Positions 17,289 to 25,483 of a stretch of 64,000 bases of DNA are shown here, in pieces. Both the position numbers and the translations under genes were made by a program. Each line of letters starts with the position of its first letter. Position 1 is the stretch's first letter. Source of the stretch: CAVVJA01 sp963801715 (GTDB lineage Bacteria > Actinomycetota > Actinomycetes > Mycobacteriales > Jatrophihabitantaceae); assembly GCA_963801715.1 (NCBI GenBank), contig CAWDGB010000018.1, forward strand, positions 1 to 64,000. The letters are read 5' to 3'. The notes beneath the pieces are model-generated. The model made no database searches. It had not been told where the DNA came from and saw only the letters and a program-made list of their open reading frames with translations.

Positions 17289-18671
17289 CTATCCAACGGG
17301 TGGGGAAGGCTCTCCTGGCGGATGAAGACCCTCAGGCAACTTGGTGTCCTTGTCGACAATCGAGCCGTCGAGTTGGGATTGCAAGAGGCTCCGGGCCTTA
17401 CTCAGGTCAGCCCCGCTGAGGTGTGCCTCCTTGAGGATCGCGCCGGCGAGGTCTGCCCCACTGAGGTCGGCGCCGACGAGGTCCGCCTCGATGAGGTTGG
17501 CGCGGTCGAGGTGTGCCCTGGTGAGGTCGGCGCCGGCGAGGTCTGCCTCGCTGAGGTCGGCGCCGGCGAGGTGTGCCCCGATGAGGAAGGCGTTCTCGAG
17601 GTGCGCTTCGCCGAGCAAGGCGTTTTCGAGGTGCGCCCCGATAAGGTCGGCGGTCTTGAGGTGTGCCTCCCTGAGGTCGGCGCGGTCGAGGTGTGCCCAG
17701 GTGAGGAAGGCGTTTTCGAGGTGCGCCCCGCGGAGCGAGGCGTTTTCGAGGTGTGCCCCGCCGAGCGAGGCGTTTTCGAGGTGTGCCCCACTGAGTTTGG
17801 CACGGTCGAGATGTGCCCCACTGAGGTAAGCGCGGTCGAGGTGTGCCCAGGTAAGTTTGGCGCGGTCGAGGTGTGCCCAGGTCAGGTCGGCGCGGTCGAG
17901 GTGTGCCCAGGTCAGGTCGGCGCCGTCGAGGTCTGCCTCGGTGAGGTTGGCGCCGTCGAGGTGTGCGCCCTTGAGTTCGGCACGTGTGAGGCGAGCCGCT
18001 ACGAGGTCTGCCTGCCGAAGGACCGTCCAGCGCAGGTTGATCGGCCGCTCCTCACTAGCGGGCAAAGATCGACGTCGACCGATCACCCGGAGCGCTGCCT
18101 GTATATCGATCTGCACCTTATCCGGCTGTTCTTGCTCCGGCACCTTCCGCGAGTCCGTACGGTCTCGCACCCAGGCGGCAAGGACCTCCAAGATCGTCGG
18201 CTGGTCACGGTCACTGTCTGCCATCAGGCGTCCGAGTGCATAGATGCCGCCAAGCCGTTCCTCGAGCTTGTCGTCGCCCAACTGCTCGACGGCCTTGGAG
18301 TATCGATCCGTGAAGTGGCCCTCTCGGCTGAGTCGGTGAGTCCGGGCCGTGTAGGCCAGGCCTCCAGCGGCGCCGGCCGCGACGACAAGGGCAATCAGCC
18401 CAGTACGAGTGCGGCTGATGGCCTTGTGCCGATCGCTCGCGCTGGCGAGATCAGGATGCCGTGTCAGCACAGCTGGCAGGCCCCACACTATGAAGACCGC
18501 CGCACCCGCTGCAGCAATCAGCAGCACGGCCAGGACCAGCCTGTACAGCCACGATCTCCGCCGAGGCGTAGCCACTACATCTGTGTACTTGACTGCACAC
18601 TGAACGTCTACGGCTGTAGACACCAAAGGGCGCTCCGCACCGGACCACCGGGTGGGCGTTGTCGTATGCAC
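17289..18671 (-). CDS. Membrane-anchored pentapeptide-repeat protein
   Basis: Up to 460 residues. After a short N-terminal part come two membrane segments (about residues 40-64 and 90-108), then a soluble linker of about 100 residues that contains a YSKAVEQLGDDKLEERLGGI motif, and finally about 40 pentapeptide repeats (roughly residues 210-420). The linker motif is typical of membrane-anchored pentapeptide proteins. The repeats follow A-(D/H/N)-L-x-x and would form a right-handed quadrilateral beta-helix. Many alternate as AHLDR-AxLTW, so histidine recurs every 10 residues. The function is not known. The start is uncertain: GTG at 18671 gives the longest form, and GTG at 18575 gives one that begins just before the first membrane segment. 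Confidence 0.8.
   Translation of the reverse strand: MHTTTPTRWSGAERPLVSTAVDVQCAVKYTDVVATPRRRSWLYRLVLAVLLIAAAGAAVFIVWGLPAVLTRHPDLASASDRHKAISRTRTGLIALVVAAGAAGGLAYTARTHRLSREGHFTDRYSKAVEQLGDDKLEERLGGIYALGRLMADSDRDQPTILEVLAAWVRDRTDSRKVPEQEQPDKVQIDIQAALRVIGRRRSLPASEERPINLRWTVLRQADLVAARLTRAELKGAHLDGANLTEADLDGADLTWAHLDRADLTWAHLDRAKLTWAHLDRAYLSGAHLDRAKLSGAHLENASLGGAHLENASLRGAHLENAFLTWAHLDRADLREAHLKTADLIGAHLENALLGEAHLENAFLIGAHLAGADLSEADLAGADLTRAHLDRANLIEADLVGADLSGADLAGAILKEAHLSGADLSKARSLLQSQLDGSIVDKDTKLPEGLHPPGEPSPPVG
17400..18000. repeat. 30-bp tandem repeats coding for pentapeptides
   Basis: The pentapeptide region consists of 15-bp and 30-bp tandem units. The least diverged lie at about 17820-17940, where GCGCGGTCGAGGTGTGCCCA recurs at exact 30-bp intervals with very few changes. 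Near-identity at the DNA level, not only at the protein level, suggests recent expansion or gene conversion. The periodicity also leaves the opposite strand open from 17322 to 18680, which is not taken as a gene. Confidence 0.75.
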
Positions 18672-18679
18672 GGGTCATG

Positions 18680-18838
18680 ATGCGTGTACCGGGCAGGTCG
18701 TACCTGCGGCCGATGGATTGGCGACTAGACGAGTACCGCGCCGAGCCGACCTTCCCGAGGGACGAGAGCCACGCGACGCAAAGAGCGAGGGCACCCCGCC
18801 CCCGGGCTACCGGGCGGGGCCTCTCATGTTCGTGCTGA
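18680..18838 (+). CDS. Possible 52-residue protein, unrecognised
   Basis: An ATG at 18680 (or the adjacent one at 18677) opens MRVPGRSYLRPMDWRLDEYR, a plausible protein start, and the frame ends at a TGA at 18836. The second half is Arg/Pro-rich and overlaps a GC hairpin at about 18792-18818. It is divergent from the pentapeptide-repeat gene. Codon bias in the first 35 codons is reasonable. There is no known homologue that I can name, and it could be a chance frame. Confidence 0.25.
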   Translation: MRVPGRSYLRPMDWRLDEYRAEPTFPRDESHATQRARAPRPRATGRGLSCSC

Positions 18839-19317
18839 CGTTTGGTCGGCCCCCCGTGACCAGCTCCTTTGCCGAGAACCGGGCCGCGCCGGACAGTCTG
18901 GTCCACCCCGCAGGAGACACGCAAGACGAACGGGCGCGCCGCTCGACGAAGCCAGACATACCCCACAGCAACGGACACGAGCCTCTGTTCGAGGGCCCCC
19001 CCGCGCGGGGGCCGCGGGGGGCCGGACGCGACCCTAATCCGACCTTGATCGGCCTGACCAGAGTGATGAGAGAACCGTTATCTATCCCGAACATGACCCG
19101 CCCGGGAGGCAGGCGGGCGTCCCGGCCGGGTAGCGACCAAAGGGTGAGCGTCTCTCGGTGCCGTCATTGATCGGCCTGGGTTGGGCTGTGCGGCCCCATA
19201 ACGGGCCGCGATGACCGTGGGGCACCGGCCACAACGGCCCGCGGATATAGTCCCGCTCGGCGTGTTGGCCCGCTCGGACCTCAGCGGAGCCACACAGCGT
19301 TAGACGCGCGGGGTCAC
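18839..19317. other. Gene-free stretch with strong GC hairpins
   Basis: About 480 bp without a supported gene. It contains the very stable hairpin at 18994-19023 and two copies of TTGATCGGCCT (around 19045 and 19168) in the same orientation. Several short frames exist but none has a clear start signal and coding bias together. Together with the neighbouring IS3 copy it looks like a decayed accessory segment. Confidence 0.4.
18994..19023. repeat. Very stable GC hairpin
   Basis: GGCCCCCCCGC (18994-19004) pairs with GCGGGGGGCC (19014-19023) across a short GC loop. The stem is about 10 bp, entirely G-C. There is no T-tract on either side, so it is not a standard intrinsic terminator. It could block polymerase or be a structural end of a decayed mobile element. 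Confidence 0.5.
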
Positions 19318-19509
19318 ATGATGACGACCAGTGGCGAGAACAAGCCGAAGGCAACCGGCAATGTCAGCAACGGCTGGCAGGTAATTGTCGCTGGTCCCCG
19401 TGAGACGCCTCGGCCGCGGCGCGAGCGCGAGCGGTACAGCGGACGGCACCGTCGGGTGCCGGCTGATAGAGCGAATGCGCAGGACGCCACCACCGAGCGC
19501 GGCGCTTGA
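19318..19509 (+). CDS. Possible 63-residue protein, unrecognised
   Basis: The frame starts at ATG 19318 (or the next codon, also ATG) with MMTTSGENKPKATGNVSNGW and ends after an Arg-rich stretch 60 bp before the left end of the IS3-family element. It may be a genuine small basic protein or the 5' part of a gene cut by later rearrangement. No motif is recognised. The codon bias is weaker than in neighbouring genes. Confidence 0.25.
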   Translation: MMTTSGENKPKATGNVSNGWQVIVAGPRETPRPRRERERYSGRHRRVPADRANAQDATTERGA

Positions 19510-19647
19510 ACTGCAGCTGCCCGCCGGTGTTACCCCTGCGCGCGATGTAAGGGGTCTTGGGCTCTGTGCTGAGTCAAGAACTTGGCAGGGTTTAGCTCGG
19601 CGTCGACGTCGTGGTCTCAGGTCGTTCGTGTGCGAGCATGCCAGCGG

Positions 19648-20504
19648 TTAGTTGGCCTCGGCAGGTAGATACGTCTGTCGTGGGGTTTGGTCGCCGAGAG
19701 CTTGGTGGGGTCGGATGGTGTTATAGATCTGGCGGAATCGCGCGACTTCCATCGGCGAGGGCGTCGCCGTCGTCGATCGGGGCGCGGTAGAGGTGCTCGT
19801 ATTTGCAGGGTTTCGAAGAACCGCTCGACGACTCCGTTGGTCTGCGGGGATCTGACCCTGGTCCGGACGTGACGCAGTACGGGATCGTCACCGTCGAACG
19901 CGGCCCGGAACGTGCTGCTGCGGTAGCACGATCCGTTGTCGGAGACGAGGGCGATCGGTGCCGGGGCCTCGCCGATGATCACCCCGGCCGCGTCGATGAT
20001 GTCCATCACGCCCCGGTCGCCGCGCAGGTCGGTGAGGTTGAGCAGGCGTTGCGCCTCATGCACGGCCAGGTCCACGCACCGCAGCGCGTCCGCGCCGCGA
20101 CAGGTTGTGGTGACGGTGGCCGCCAGGCAGTACTTGGTGACGTAGTCGATCACCGCGCTGATCCGCCAGATCCCGCCGGTCGGGGTCTCGAACTCACTGA
20201 AGTCGGTTTGCCAGACCCGGTTGCGGCGGGTGGGTGGGTCGTGAAAGACGCGCCGACGAAGCACCGCCCACGATTTGCGGTCAGCCCGGTACCCGCGCGG
20301 CAGCAGCAACCCCCGCCGGCGTAAGGCACGTTGCACGGTCGAGGTCGACACCGCGTGCCCGTCGGCGCGCATCATCGCCGCGACCTTGCGATGCCCCCAC
20401 GCCGGCCAGTCACCGGCATACTTCGCTGCCAACGCTTCGATCGCGTCGACCCGAGGCGCGGGCCACGGCCCCTTGCCGACATCCTCGGCCCGCAGCCGAG
20501 CCAA
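19648..20504 (-). pseudogene. IS3-family transposase OrfB, two frameshifts in the 3' part
   Basis: DDE integrase-like subunit. The first part holds WQTDFSEFETPTGG (first Asp), ALVSDNGSCYRSS (second Asp) and SPQTNGVVERFFETL (catalytic Glu). After FFETL the frame is lost. Removing one C at 19805 and one G at 19753 restores KYEHLYRAPIDDGDALAMEV and then RQIYNTIRPHQALGDQTP, and ends at a TAA at 19648. The frame is open further upstream, to the region of the orfA stop, as expected for synthesis of OrfAB by -1 frameshifting. The two extra bases are either decay or read errors. Confidence 0.85.
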
Positions 20505-20578
20505 CCGACGCCGATACGTACGTTCCGGGATGCCGGCCAGCCCAGCGAACCTCGAAACCGGCGTTCCCTCCGCCGCTC

Positions 20579-20923
20579 TTAGGGCCTCGAGGTCTCCGAA
20601 GGGACCTCGTGCACATGCTCAGCCCCCAGCCGCCAGATCCGCAGCTGCACCGTCGCCTCCGCCAGCGCAAGCTTGAGCTGCTCGATCTCGGCTCGCTGTC
20701 TTCGCTCAGTCGAGTTGCCGTTCCTACCGGCCGGGCCCGGCATCATATTCTCCAGCCCAGCCTGCCCCGCCTCCAAGAACCGGTCCCGCCACTCCGCGAC
20801 CGTCTTCCCCGTCGTGCCGTGCCGCCTGGCTGCCTCAGCAATCGTCAACTCACCCGACAACACCGCCAGCACAACACGCATCCGCTCCTCGACCGGCAAC
20901 TGCGAATGCCCGCGCCGACTCAT
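20579..20923 (-). CDS. IS3-family transposase OrfA (helix-turn-helix)
   Basis: A 114-residue DNA-binding subunit. It starts at ATG 20923 with GGGAGGA 7 bp upstream. The helix-turn-helix is GELTIAEAARRHGTTGKTVAEWRDRF (residues about 25-50, shown here only as a motif summary: TIAEAARRHG then KTVAEWRDRF). A coiled segment with EIEQLKLALAEATVQLR follows. The orfB frame lies -1 relative to orfA and enters before the orfA stop, typical of programmed frameshifting in the family. The frame is intact. Confidence 0.85.
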   Translation of the reverse strand: MSRRGHSQLPVEERMRVVLAVLSGELTIAEAARRHGTTGKTVAEWRDRFLEAGQAGLENMMPGPAGRNGNSTERRQRAEIEQLKLALAEATVQLRIWRLGAEHVHEVPSETSRP

Positions 20924-21096
20924 CAGCCAATCCTCCCAGCCGGCCAGTAAAAGCGACCCTGCCAAAAAGTTTGACTCAGTAGAGCTCAACAATCTCGAAC
21001 ATGTGTTCGATAGTAGCCAGTCCGACATTAGCCGGTCACTAGAGAATCCCCACTCACAGCAGGACATACCCGCACGAACGAGTGTCCGCCGGGTGG

Positions 21097-21915
21097 CTAA
21101 GTCCCCGTGGAAAGCTCGTCCGTTCCGCCACGCTGAATGGCCGCCAGCTCGCGGTGAATCTCGGTAAGTGATTGCCGGATGTCGGTGAGTGTCGCCTGAC
21201 TATTGGGGTCCGCCTGATTATTGGCGGATGGGTCAGACGCCTTCGGTGTAGGCACCAGCACGCTTGCCAGAATGCTCGCCAGCGATCCGATGATCCCAAC
21301 GCCGCAGAACATCACTACCGTGGCGACAAGTCGCCCGCCTGGCGTCACCGGATAATAGTCTCCGTAGCCCACCGTCGTGATCGTCACGACGGCCCACCAC
21401 AAGGCCTCGCCGCCGGTCTTGATATTGGCATTAGCCGACTTGCTCTCCAATTGCAGTACGAGCACGCTGGACACCGCCAACACGATCATCGCGGCCAAGA
21501 GCGTCACGAAGACTGCGTATCGGCCACGGTTGTCCAGTACGTCCTTCACCAGGTCACGCTTGCTCTTGCCGCGCAGCAGCCGGGTAATTCGGGCAACGCG
21601 GCTGAGCCGAGCGAGTCTCAACAGAGCTGTGTATTTGAAGAGGCCGAAACTCGGTATCGAGCCCAGCAGATCCAGCCAACCGCGTCCACGGAAGAAGTAG
21701 CCACGTTTGGACGGTGCGCGCTTCAACCGTAGGCCGAAGTCAAGCAAGAACACCACGCAGATCCCATTGTCGTATATCTCGAGCAGCTGGGTCGTCGATT
21801 TGGACAGCGTAGGCAGCAGCAGCGCCACCATGACCACCAAGGAGAGAATCGTCAGGACCAGGATGAACAGTTCGTACGCGTTGCTCTGCGTCTCGTAATC
21901 CGCCTTCGATGCCAT
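21097..21915 (-). CDS. Voltage-gated-type potassium channel
   Basis: A 272-residue membrane protein of the six-segment channel family. S1 to S3 cover residues 14-95. The S4 region reads ALLRLARLSRVARITRLLR (about 96-114), with arginine or another charge every third position. Two further helices flank the pore loop, whose selectivity filter TITTVGYGD (about 177-185) is canonical for potassium. The C-terminus is soluble and ends in a helical segment (LTDIRQSLTEIHRELAAI) that may form a tetrameric coiled coil. ATG 21915 has GGAGGC 6 bp before it. It stands alone between an IS element and an acetyltransferase remnant. Confidence 0.93.
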   Translation of the reverse strand: MASKADYETQSNAYELFILVLTILSLVVMVALLLPTLSKSTTQLLEIYDNGICVVFLLDFGLRLKRAPSKRGYFFRGRGWLDLLGSIPSFGLFKYTALLRLARLSRVARITRLLRGKSKRDLVKDVLDNRGRYAVFVTLLAAMIVLAVSSVLVLQLESKSANANIKTGGEALWWAVVTITTVGYGDYYPVTPGGRLVATVVMFCGVGIIGSLASILASVLVPTPKASDPSANNQADPNSQATLTDIRQSLTEIHRELAAIQRGGTDELSTGT

Positions 21916-21951
21916 CAGACAGCCTCCGTCGCCACCCCGGGTGTCCGGAAT

Positions 21952-22200
21952 CTACGACGGCACATGCGTCACAAGCGTGTGGCTCACCGTTGCCAGGTTC
22001 GCAAAGAGCGCGCGCCGGCGCGGTTGTTCTAAAGGTGGGACGTTCAGCCGCATCACGCAGTGGTTCTTGCCCTTCGGCCGTTGGTACTCGAACCCGGCCC
22101 GCTCGAAGAGGCTGCGGGTACCCTTGTAAAGGAAGGACGCAGATACCTTCCTGCCCTGCATGTCCTTGGGGTATGCCTCCACCACACCACCCCCGGCTCC
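21952..22200 (-). pseudogene. GNAT acetyltransferase, C-terminal remnant
   Basis: The minus-strand frame reads VVEAYPKDMQGRKVSASFLY then GTRSLFERAGF and RPKGKNHCVMR, which is the conserved C-terminal end of a family of GNAT acetyltransferases common in actinobacteria. It is closed upstream by an in-frame TAA at about 22201 and the N-terminal two thirds, including the acetyl-CoA-binding loop, are absent. A small tail after the match (PPLEQPRRRALFANLAT) looks non-native. I read it as a truncated, non-functional fragment left by deletion. Confidence 0.7.
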
Positions 22201-22280
22201 TTACGTGCCGATGAGGGGGCTCCCGTTCTCCATACTTTGAGCGAACACCGAGCGTGGGCGCAACGAGAGGAGCTACTTTC

Positions 22281-22677
22281 CATGACCAGGTACGTCATCG
22301 GTCCCGAGGTCGCAATTCGCCTGGCTAACGACCAGACCGTGATTCGTGACGGGCATCAGATCCTGGCTCCAACCCTTCTTCGCTCCCAACTGCTCTCGCT
22401 CCTCTTCCATGCAGTAAACCGAGGTGAGATGACGAAGCAGGGTGCCGATCAGCGGCTCAACTACGTGCGCGGGCTGCGGATTCGACTGCTCGGTGACCGC
22501 GTCCTTCAGAACGCCGCTTGGAAGGTCGCAGAGCAGCTCGGTTGGTCTGACACGTTCGACGCCGAGTACGTCGCGCTGACGCAGCTACAGGCCGACGCTT
22601 TGATCACGCTCGATGGGCAACTCGCCCATGCCGTGAAGGATCTCGTGAACGTCGCACCCATCGAGGCACTCTCCTGA
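22281..22677 (+). CDS. PIN-like domain protein with degraded acidic site
   Basis: A 131-residue protein whose layout follows VapC-type PIN nucleases: a beta strand at the start (TRYVIGPEVAIRLAND), APTLLRSQLLSLL after about 28 residues, and DTFDAEYVALTQLQADALIT followed by LDGQL near the C-terminus. In active PIN nucleases the first strand carries Asp (VVDxSV) and the APxLLxxE helix carries Glu; here these are Gly and Gln. The two C-terminal aspartates remain. It starts at ATG 22281 after GAGGAG. No antitoxin gene is found upstream; the sequence there is antisense to the acetyltransferase remnant. It may be an inactive orphan or a divergent family. Confidence 0.7.
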
Positions 22678-22850
22678 TCGAACACGCGCTGCGAACGCTA
22701 CCCCGCAGCGAACACTCTCTTCTGCGGCGCCGGGGAGCCTAGCGGAGCTTGGTTGACCAATGCGCGACGTTGATCTTGAGCTTTACGCGGTGTTTCCCGG
22801 GCTTGGCTTTGAGCCTCTCGGGCAGCGTCGTCACTTTTGCTCGTCTGTCC

Positions 22851-23924
22851 TCAGACATTAAATCTGAACTCCACCACGTCCCCATCGGCCATGACGTAGT
22901 CCTTACCCTCGATCCGGACCCGACCTCTAGCTTTGGCCTCGGCCATCGATCCGGCGGCGACGAGGTCGTCATACGAAACGACCTCGGCCTTGATGAAGCC
23001 CCGTTCGAAGTCGGTATGGATCACGCCCGCGGCCTGGGGAGCCGTGGCGCCGCGCGGGATCGTCCAAGCGCGGGCCTCCTTCGGGCCCGCAGTCAGGAAC
23101 GACTGCAGCCCTAACGTCGTGAAGCCGACGCGAGCCAACTGGTCGAGGCCGGATTCCTGCTGACCCATGGATTGCAGCAGCTCCAGCGCCTCGTCATCAG
23201 GCAACTCGACGAGCTCGGCCTCGGTCTTCGCGTCGAGGCAGATGGCCTCGGCAGGCGCGACGAGCTCGCGCAGTTCGGCGGTGAACGCCGCGTCGGTCAG
23301 CTCGTCGGGATCCATGTTGAAGACGTAAAGGAACGGCTTCGCGGTCATCAACTGCAGCTCGCGGAGCGGCGCCGGGTCGAGGCCGGCCGCGAACACGGTC
23401 TGGCCGGAGTCCAGCACGTCCCGGGCATGCTCGACGGCCGCGAGCACCGCCGCCCGATCCTTGTTGTTTCGCGCCTCCCGAACCAGCCGGGGCAGAGCCT
23501 TATCGATGGTCTGCAGGTCGGCGAGGATGAGCTCGGTATTGATGGTCTCGATGTCATCCTTGGGCGAGATCTTCCCGTCCACGTGCACCACGTCCGGGTC
23601 GGTGAACGCCCGGATAACCTGGCAGATGGCGTCGGCTTCGCGGATGTTCGCCAGGAACTGGTTCCCTAGTCCCGCGCCCTCGCTGGCGCCCTTGACGATG
23701 CCGGCGATGTCGACGAACGAGACCGTGGACGGAACGATCCTGGCCGAGTCGAAGATCTTGGCGAGCACCGGCAGTCGCGGCTCCGGCACGCCGACGACTC
23801 CGACGTTCGGTTGGATGGTGGCAAACGGATAGTTCGCGGCCAGCACATCGTTCTTGGTCAGCGCATTGAACAACGTGGACTTTCCCACGTTGGGCAGCCC
23901 AGCAATGCCTATCGTCAGGCCCAC
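22851..23924 (-). CDS. ychF: Ribosome-binding ATPase YchF (OLA1 family)
   Basis: Obg-related P-loop ATPase of 357 residues that binds ribosomes and acts in stress adaptation. It contains GIAGLPNVGKSTLFNALT (P-loop), FVDIAGIVKGASEGAGLGN (switch II), the NMDP motif in place of the usual guanine-specifying NKxD, and the C-terminal TGS domain ending ADGDVVEFRFNV. I start at GTG 23924 (VGLTIGIAGLPN); TAGACT lies 8 bp before it. It is divergent from rmuC. The order ychF, DUF6542, ispH matches mycobacteria. Confidence 0.95.
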   Translation of the reverse strand: MGLTIGIAGLPNVGKSTLFNALTKNDVLAANYPFATIQPNVGVVGVPEPRLPVLAKIFDSARIVPSTVSFVDIAGIVKGASEGAGLGNQFLANIREADAICQVIRAFTDPDVVHVDGKISPKDDIETINTELILADLQTIDKALPRLVREARNNKDRAAVLAAVEHARDVLDSGQTVFAAGLDPAPLRELQLMTAKPFLYVFNMDPDELTDAAFTAELRELVAPAEAICLDAKTEAELVELPDDEALELLQSMGQQESGLDQLARVGFTTLGLQSFLTAGPKEARAWTIPRGATAPQAAGVIHTDFERGFIKAEVVSYDDLVAAGSMAEAKARGRVRIEGKDYVMADGDVVEFRFNV

Positions 23925-24006
23925 GGGCGGCCAGTCTACGGAGAGACGCGAGCCTGCCCGCGCGTCGCTCGCAGAAATTGTCAGCGCCCGATGCCAGCCT
24001 GTTCGC

Positions 24007-25368
24007 ATGGACATCGCCGCCGTGGCTCTCGTCACCCTCGTCGCAGGGCTGGCTGTCGGCTGGCTGTCCGCGCGCTATCGAAGTCAGACGAGGGTGGCCT
24101 CGGCGGAAGCCGACGTAGCCCGCCTCGACGCGGCCCTGCGCGTCGAGCGCGCGACCGCGGAAGAACGGGCGACGCTCGCCGCGCGCACCGACACCGCGCT
24201 GCGGGAGACCTTCGGCGCACTGTCGGCAGAAGCATTGCAGCGCAACAACGAGGCGTTCGTCGCGCTCGCCGAGGCTCGGCTGGGCATGGCGCGAGCCGCG
24301 GCAGACGGGGACCTCGCCCAACGGCGGCAGGCCATCGACAGCGTGGTCGGACCGTTGCGCGAGTCGCTGGACGCGATGCAGCAGCAGCTGCGCACGGTCG
24401 AGCGCGATCGAGCAGGATCGTATTCAGCCTTGCTCGAGCAGATCGGCACGATGCGTCAGACGTCTGAGCAGCTGCGAACCGAGACCGCCCAGCTGGTCAC
24501 CGCCCTGCGGGCGCCGCAGATACGCGGGCGGTGGGGCGAGCTCCAACTCGAGCGCGCGGTCGAAGCGGCCGGCATGACGGAGCACATCGACTACGTCACC
24601 CAGGTCACCGCCCCCGGCGAGGACGGCGTGGTACGGCCCGACTTGGTGGTTCGCCTGGTCGGAGGCAAGAACGTGGTTGTTGACTCCAAGGTCGCGTTCA
24701 ACGCCTACCTGGAGGCTATGGAAGCCCGCGACGATGCCACCCGCGCGAACCGTCTGAAGGCGCATGCGCGCCACTTGCGTGAGCACATCGATTCGCTGGG
24801 GGCTAAGGCGTACTGGGAACGCTTCGCGCCATCGCCGGAGTTCGTTGTGTGCTTCATCCCGGCCGACGCCTTCCTCGACGCAGCGCTGCGAGAGCAGCCG
24901 ACGTTGTTAGAACACGCGTTCGCCCGCAACGTGGTGGTGGCCACGCCGTCGACGCTTGTCACGCTGTTGCGCACTGTCGCGTACACCTGGCGGCAGGATG
25001 CCCTGGCCGCGAATGCGGCGGCCGTGCACCAACTCGGGCGAGAGCTGTACACCCGGTTGTCGACGATGGGCGGCCACGTCGACAAGCTCGGGCGTGCGCT
25101 CAGCAGCGCCGTTGGCTCCTACAACCAGACGGTGTCGTCGCTAGAGAGCAGGGTTTTCGTCACCGCTCGGAAAATGACCGAGTTGAACGTGGTCGATCCG
25201 AACAACCCTGTCGAATCGCCGCGCCAAGTAAATCTCGGCGTGCGATCGACGCAGGTTCCGGAGTTCGCCGAGCAGCGACTCGTTGCCCTGCCGAAGCCCC
25301 GCTCGGGCGTCCCGCCGCCGGACCAGGCTGAGATTCCCGGAGCGGCGCCGGAGGCAACCGGCGCGTGA
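24007..25368 (+). CDS. rmuC: DNA recombination protein RmuC
   Basis: A 453-residue protein with one N-terminal membrane segment (residues 4-20, AAVALVTLVAGLAVGWL), a long coiled coil (about 30-150) and the RmuC nuclease-like domain with IRGRWGELQLERAVEAAGM, VVDSKVAFNAY and FIPADAFLDAAL. In E. coli RmuC limits inversions at short repeats; the enzymatic activity is not settled. The C-terminal 60 residues are low-complexity, proline-rich. The ATG at 24007 lies at the N-terminus of the membrane segment; the earlier frame overlaps ychF and is not used. Confidence 0.93.
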   Translation: MDIAAVALVTLVAGLAVGWLSARYRSQTRVASAEADVARLDAALRVERATAEERATLAARTDTALRETFGALSAEALQRNNEAFVALAEARLGMARAAADGDLAQRRQAIDSVVGPLRESLDAMQQQLRTVERDRAGSYSALLEQIGTMRQTSEQLRTETAQLVTALRAPQIRGRWGELQLERAVEAAGMTEHIDYVTQVTAPGEDGVVRPDLVVRLVGGKNVVVDSKVAFNAYLEAMEARDDATRANRLKAHARHLREHIDSLGAKAYWERFAPSPEFVVCFIPADAFLDAALREQPTLLEHAFARNVVVATPSTLVTLLRTVAYTWRQDALAANAAAVHQLGRELYTRLSTMGGHVDKLGRALSSAVGSYNQTVSSLESRVFVTARKMTELNVVDPNNPVESPRQVNLGVRSTQVPEFAEQRLVALPKPRSGVPPPDQAEIPGAAPEATGA

Positions 25369-25483
25369 TGCGCCGCTGGAGATCGGGTACCTCAGCCAGC
25401 CGTGATAGGGAACCCGTTGATGCCCATGCATCAGGTCGGTTGTGTGACTAAGCGCTCAGCGGCATGGTTGCGGGTACCCTCAA

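Larger units (their letters stand above)
19570..20978 (-). mobile_element. IS3-family insertion sequence, probably inactive
   Basis: About 1409 bp with orfA and orfB on the minus strand. The ends are imperfect inverted repeats that start TGAGTCAA and reach TTGGCAGGGT about 12 bp further in, at both 19570 and 20978. No target duplication is apparent (GTGC on the left, GTAG on the right), so the flanks may have been rearranged. orfB has two single-base insertions near its 3' end, so the copy as read cannot make a full transposase. Confidence 0.8.

Noticed and set aside
17400..18000. Possible CRISPR array because of 30-bp periodic repeats
   Set aside because: The units are directly tandem, without spacers of unique sequence, and they code for pentapeptides in frame. 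No cas gene is nearby.
17322..18680. 452-residue frame on the plus strand opposite the pentapeptide-repeat gene
   Set aside because: It is open only because 15- and 30-bp tandem repeats contain no stop in that frame. The translation is a monotonous Glu/Val/Gly pattern with no start signal, and the minus strand carries membrane segments and a real repeat family.
22060..22280. In-frame N-terminal extension of the PIN-like gene, or an antitoxin gene before it
   Set aside because: Most of this stretch is antisense to the acetyltransferase remnant, and no frame has start signal, length and composition of an antitoxin. ATG 22281 with GAGGAG is the better start.
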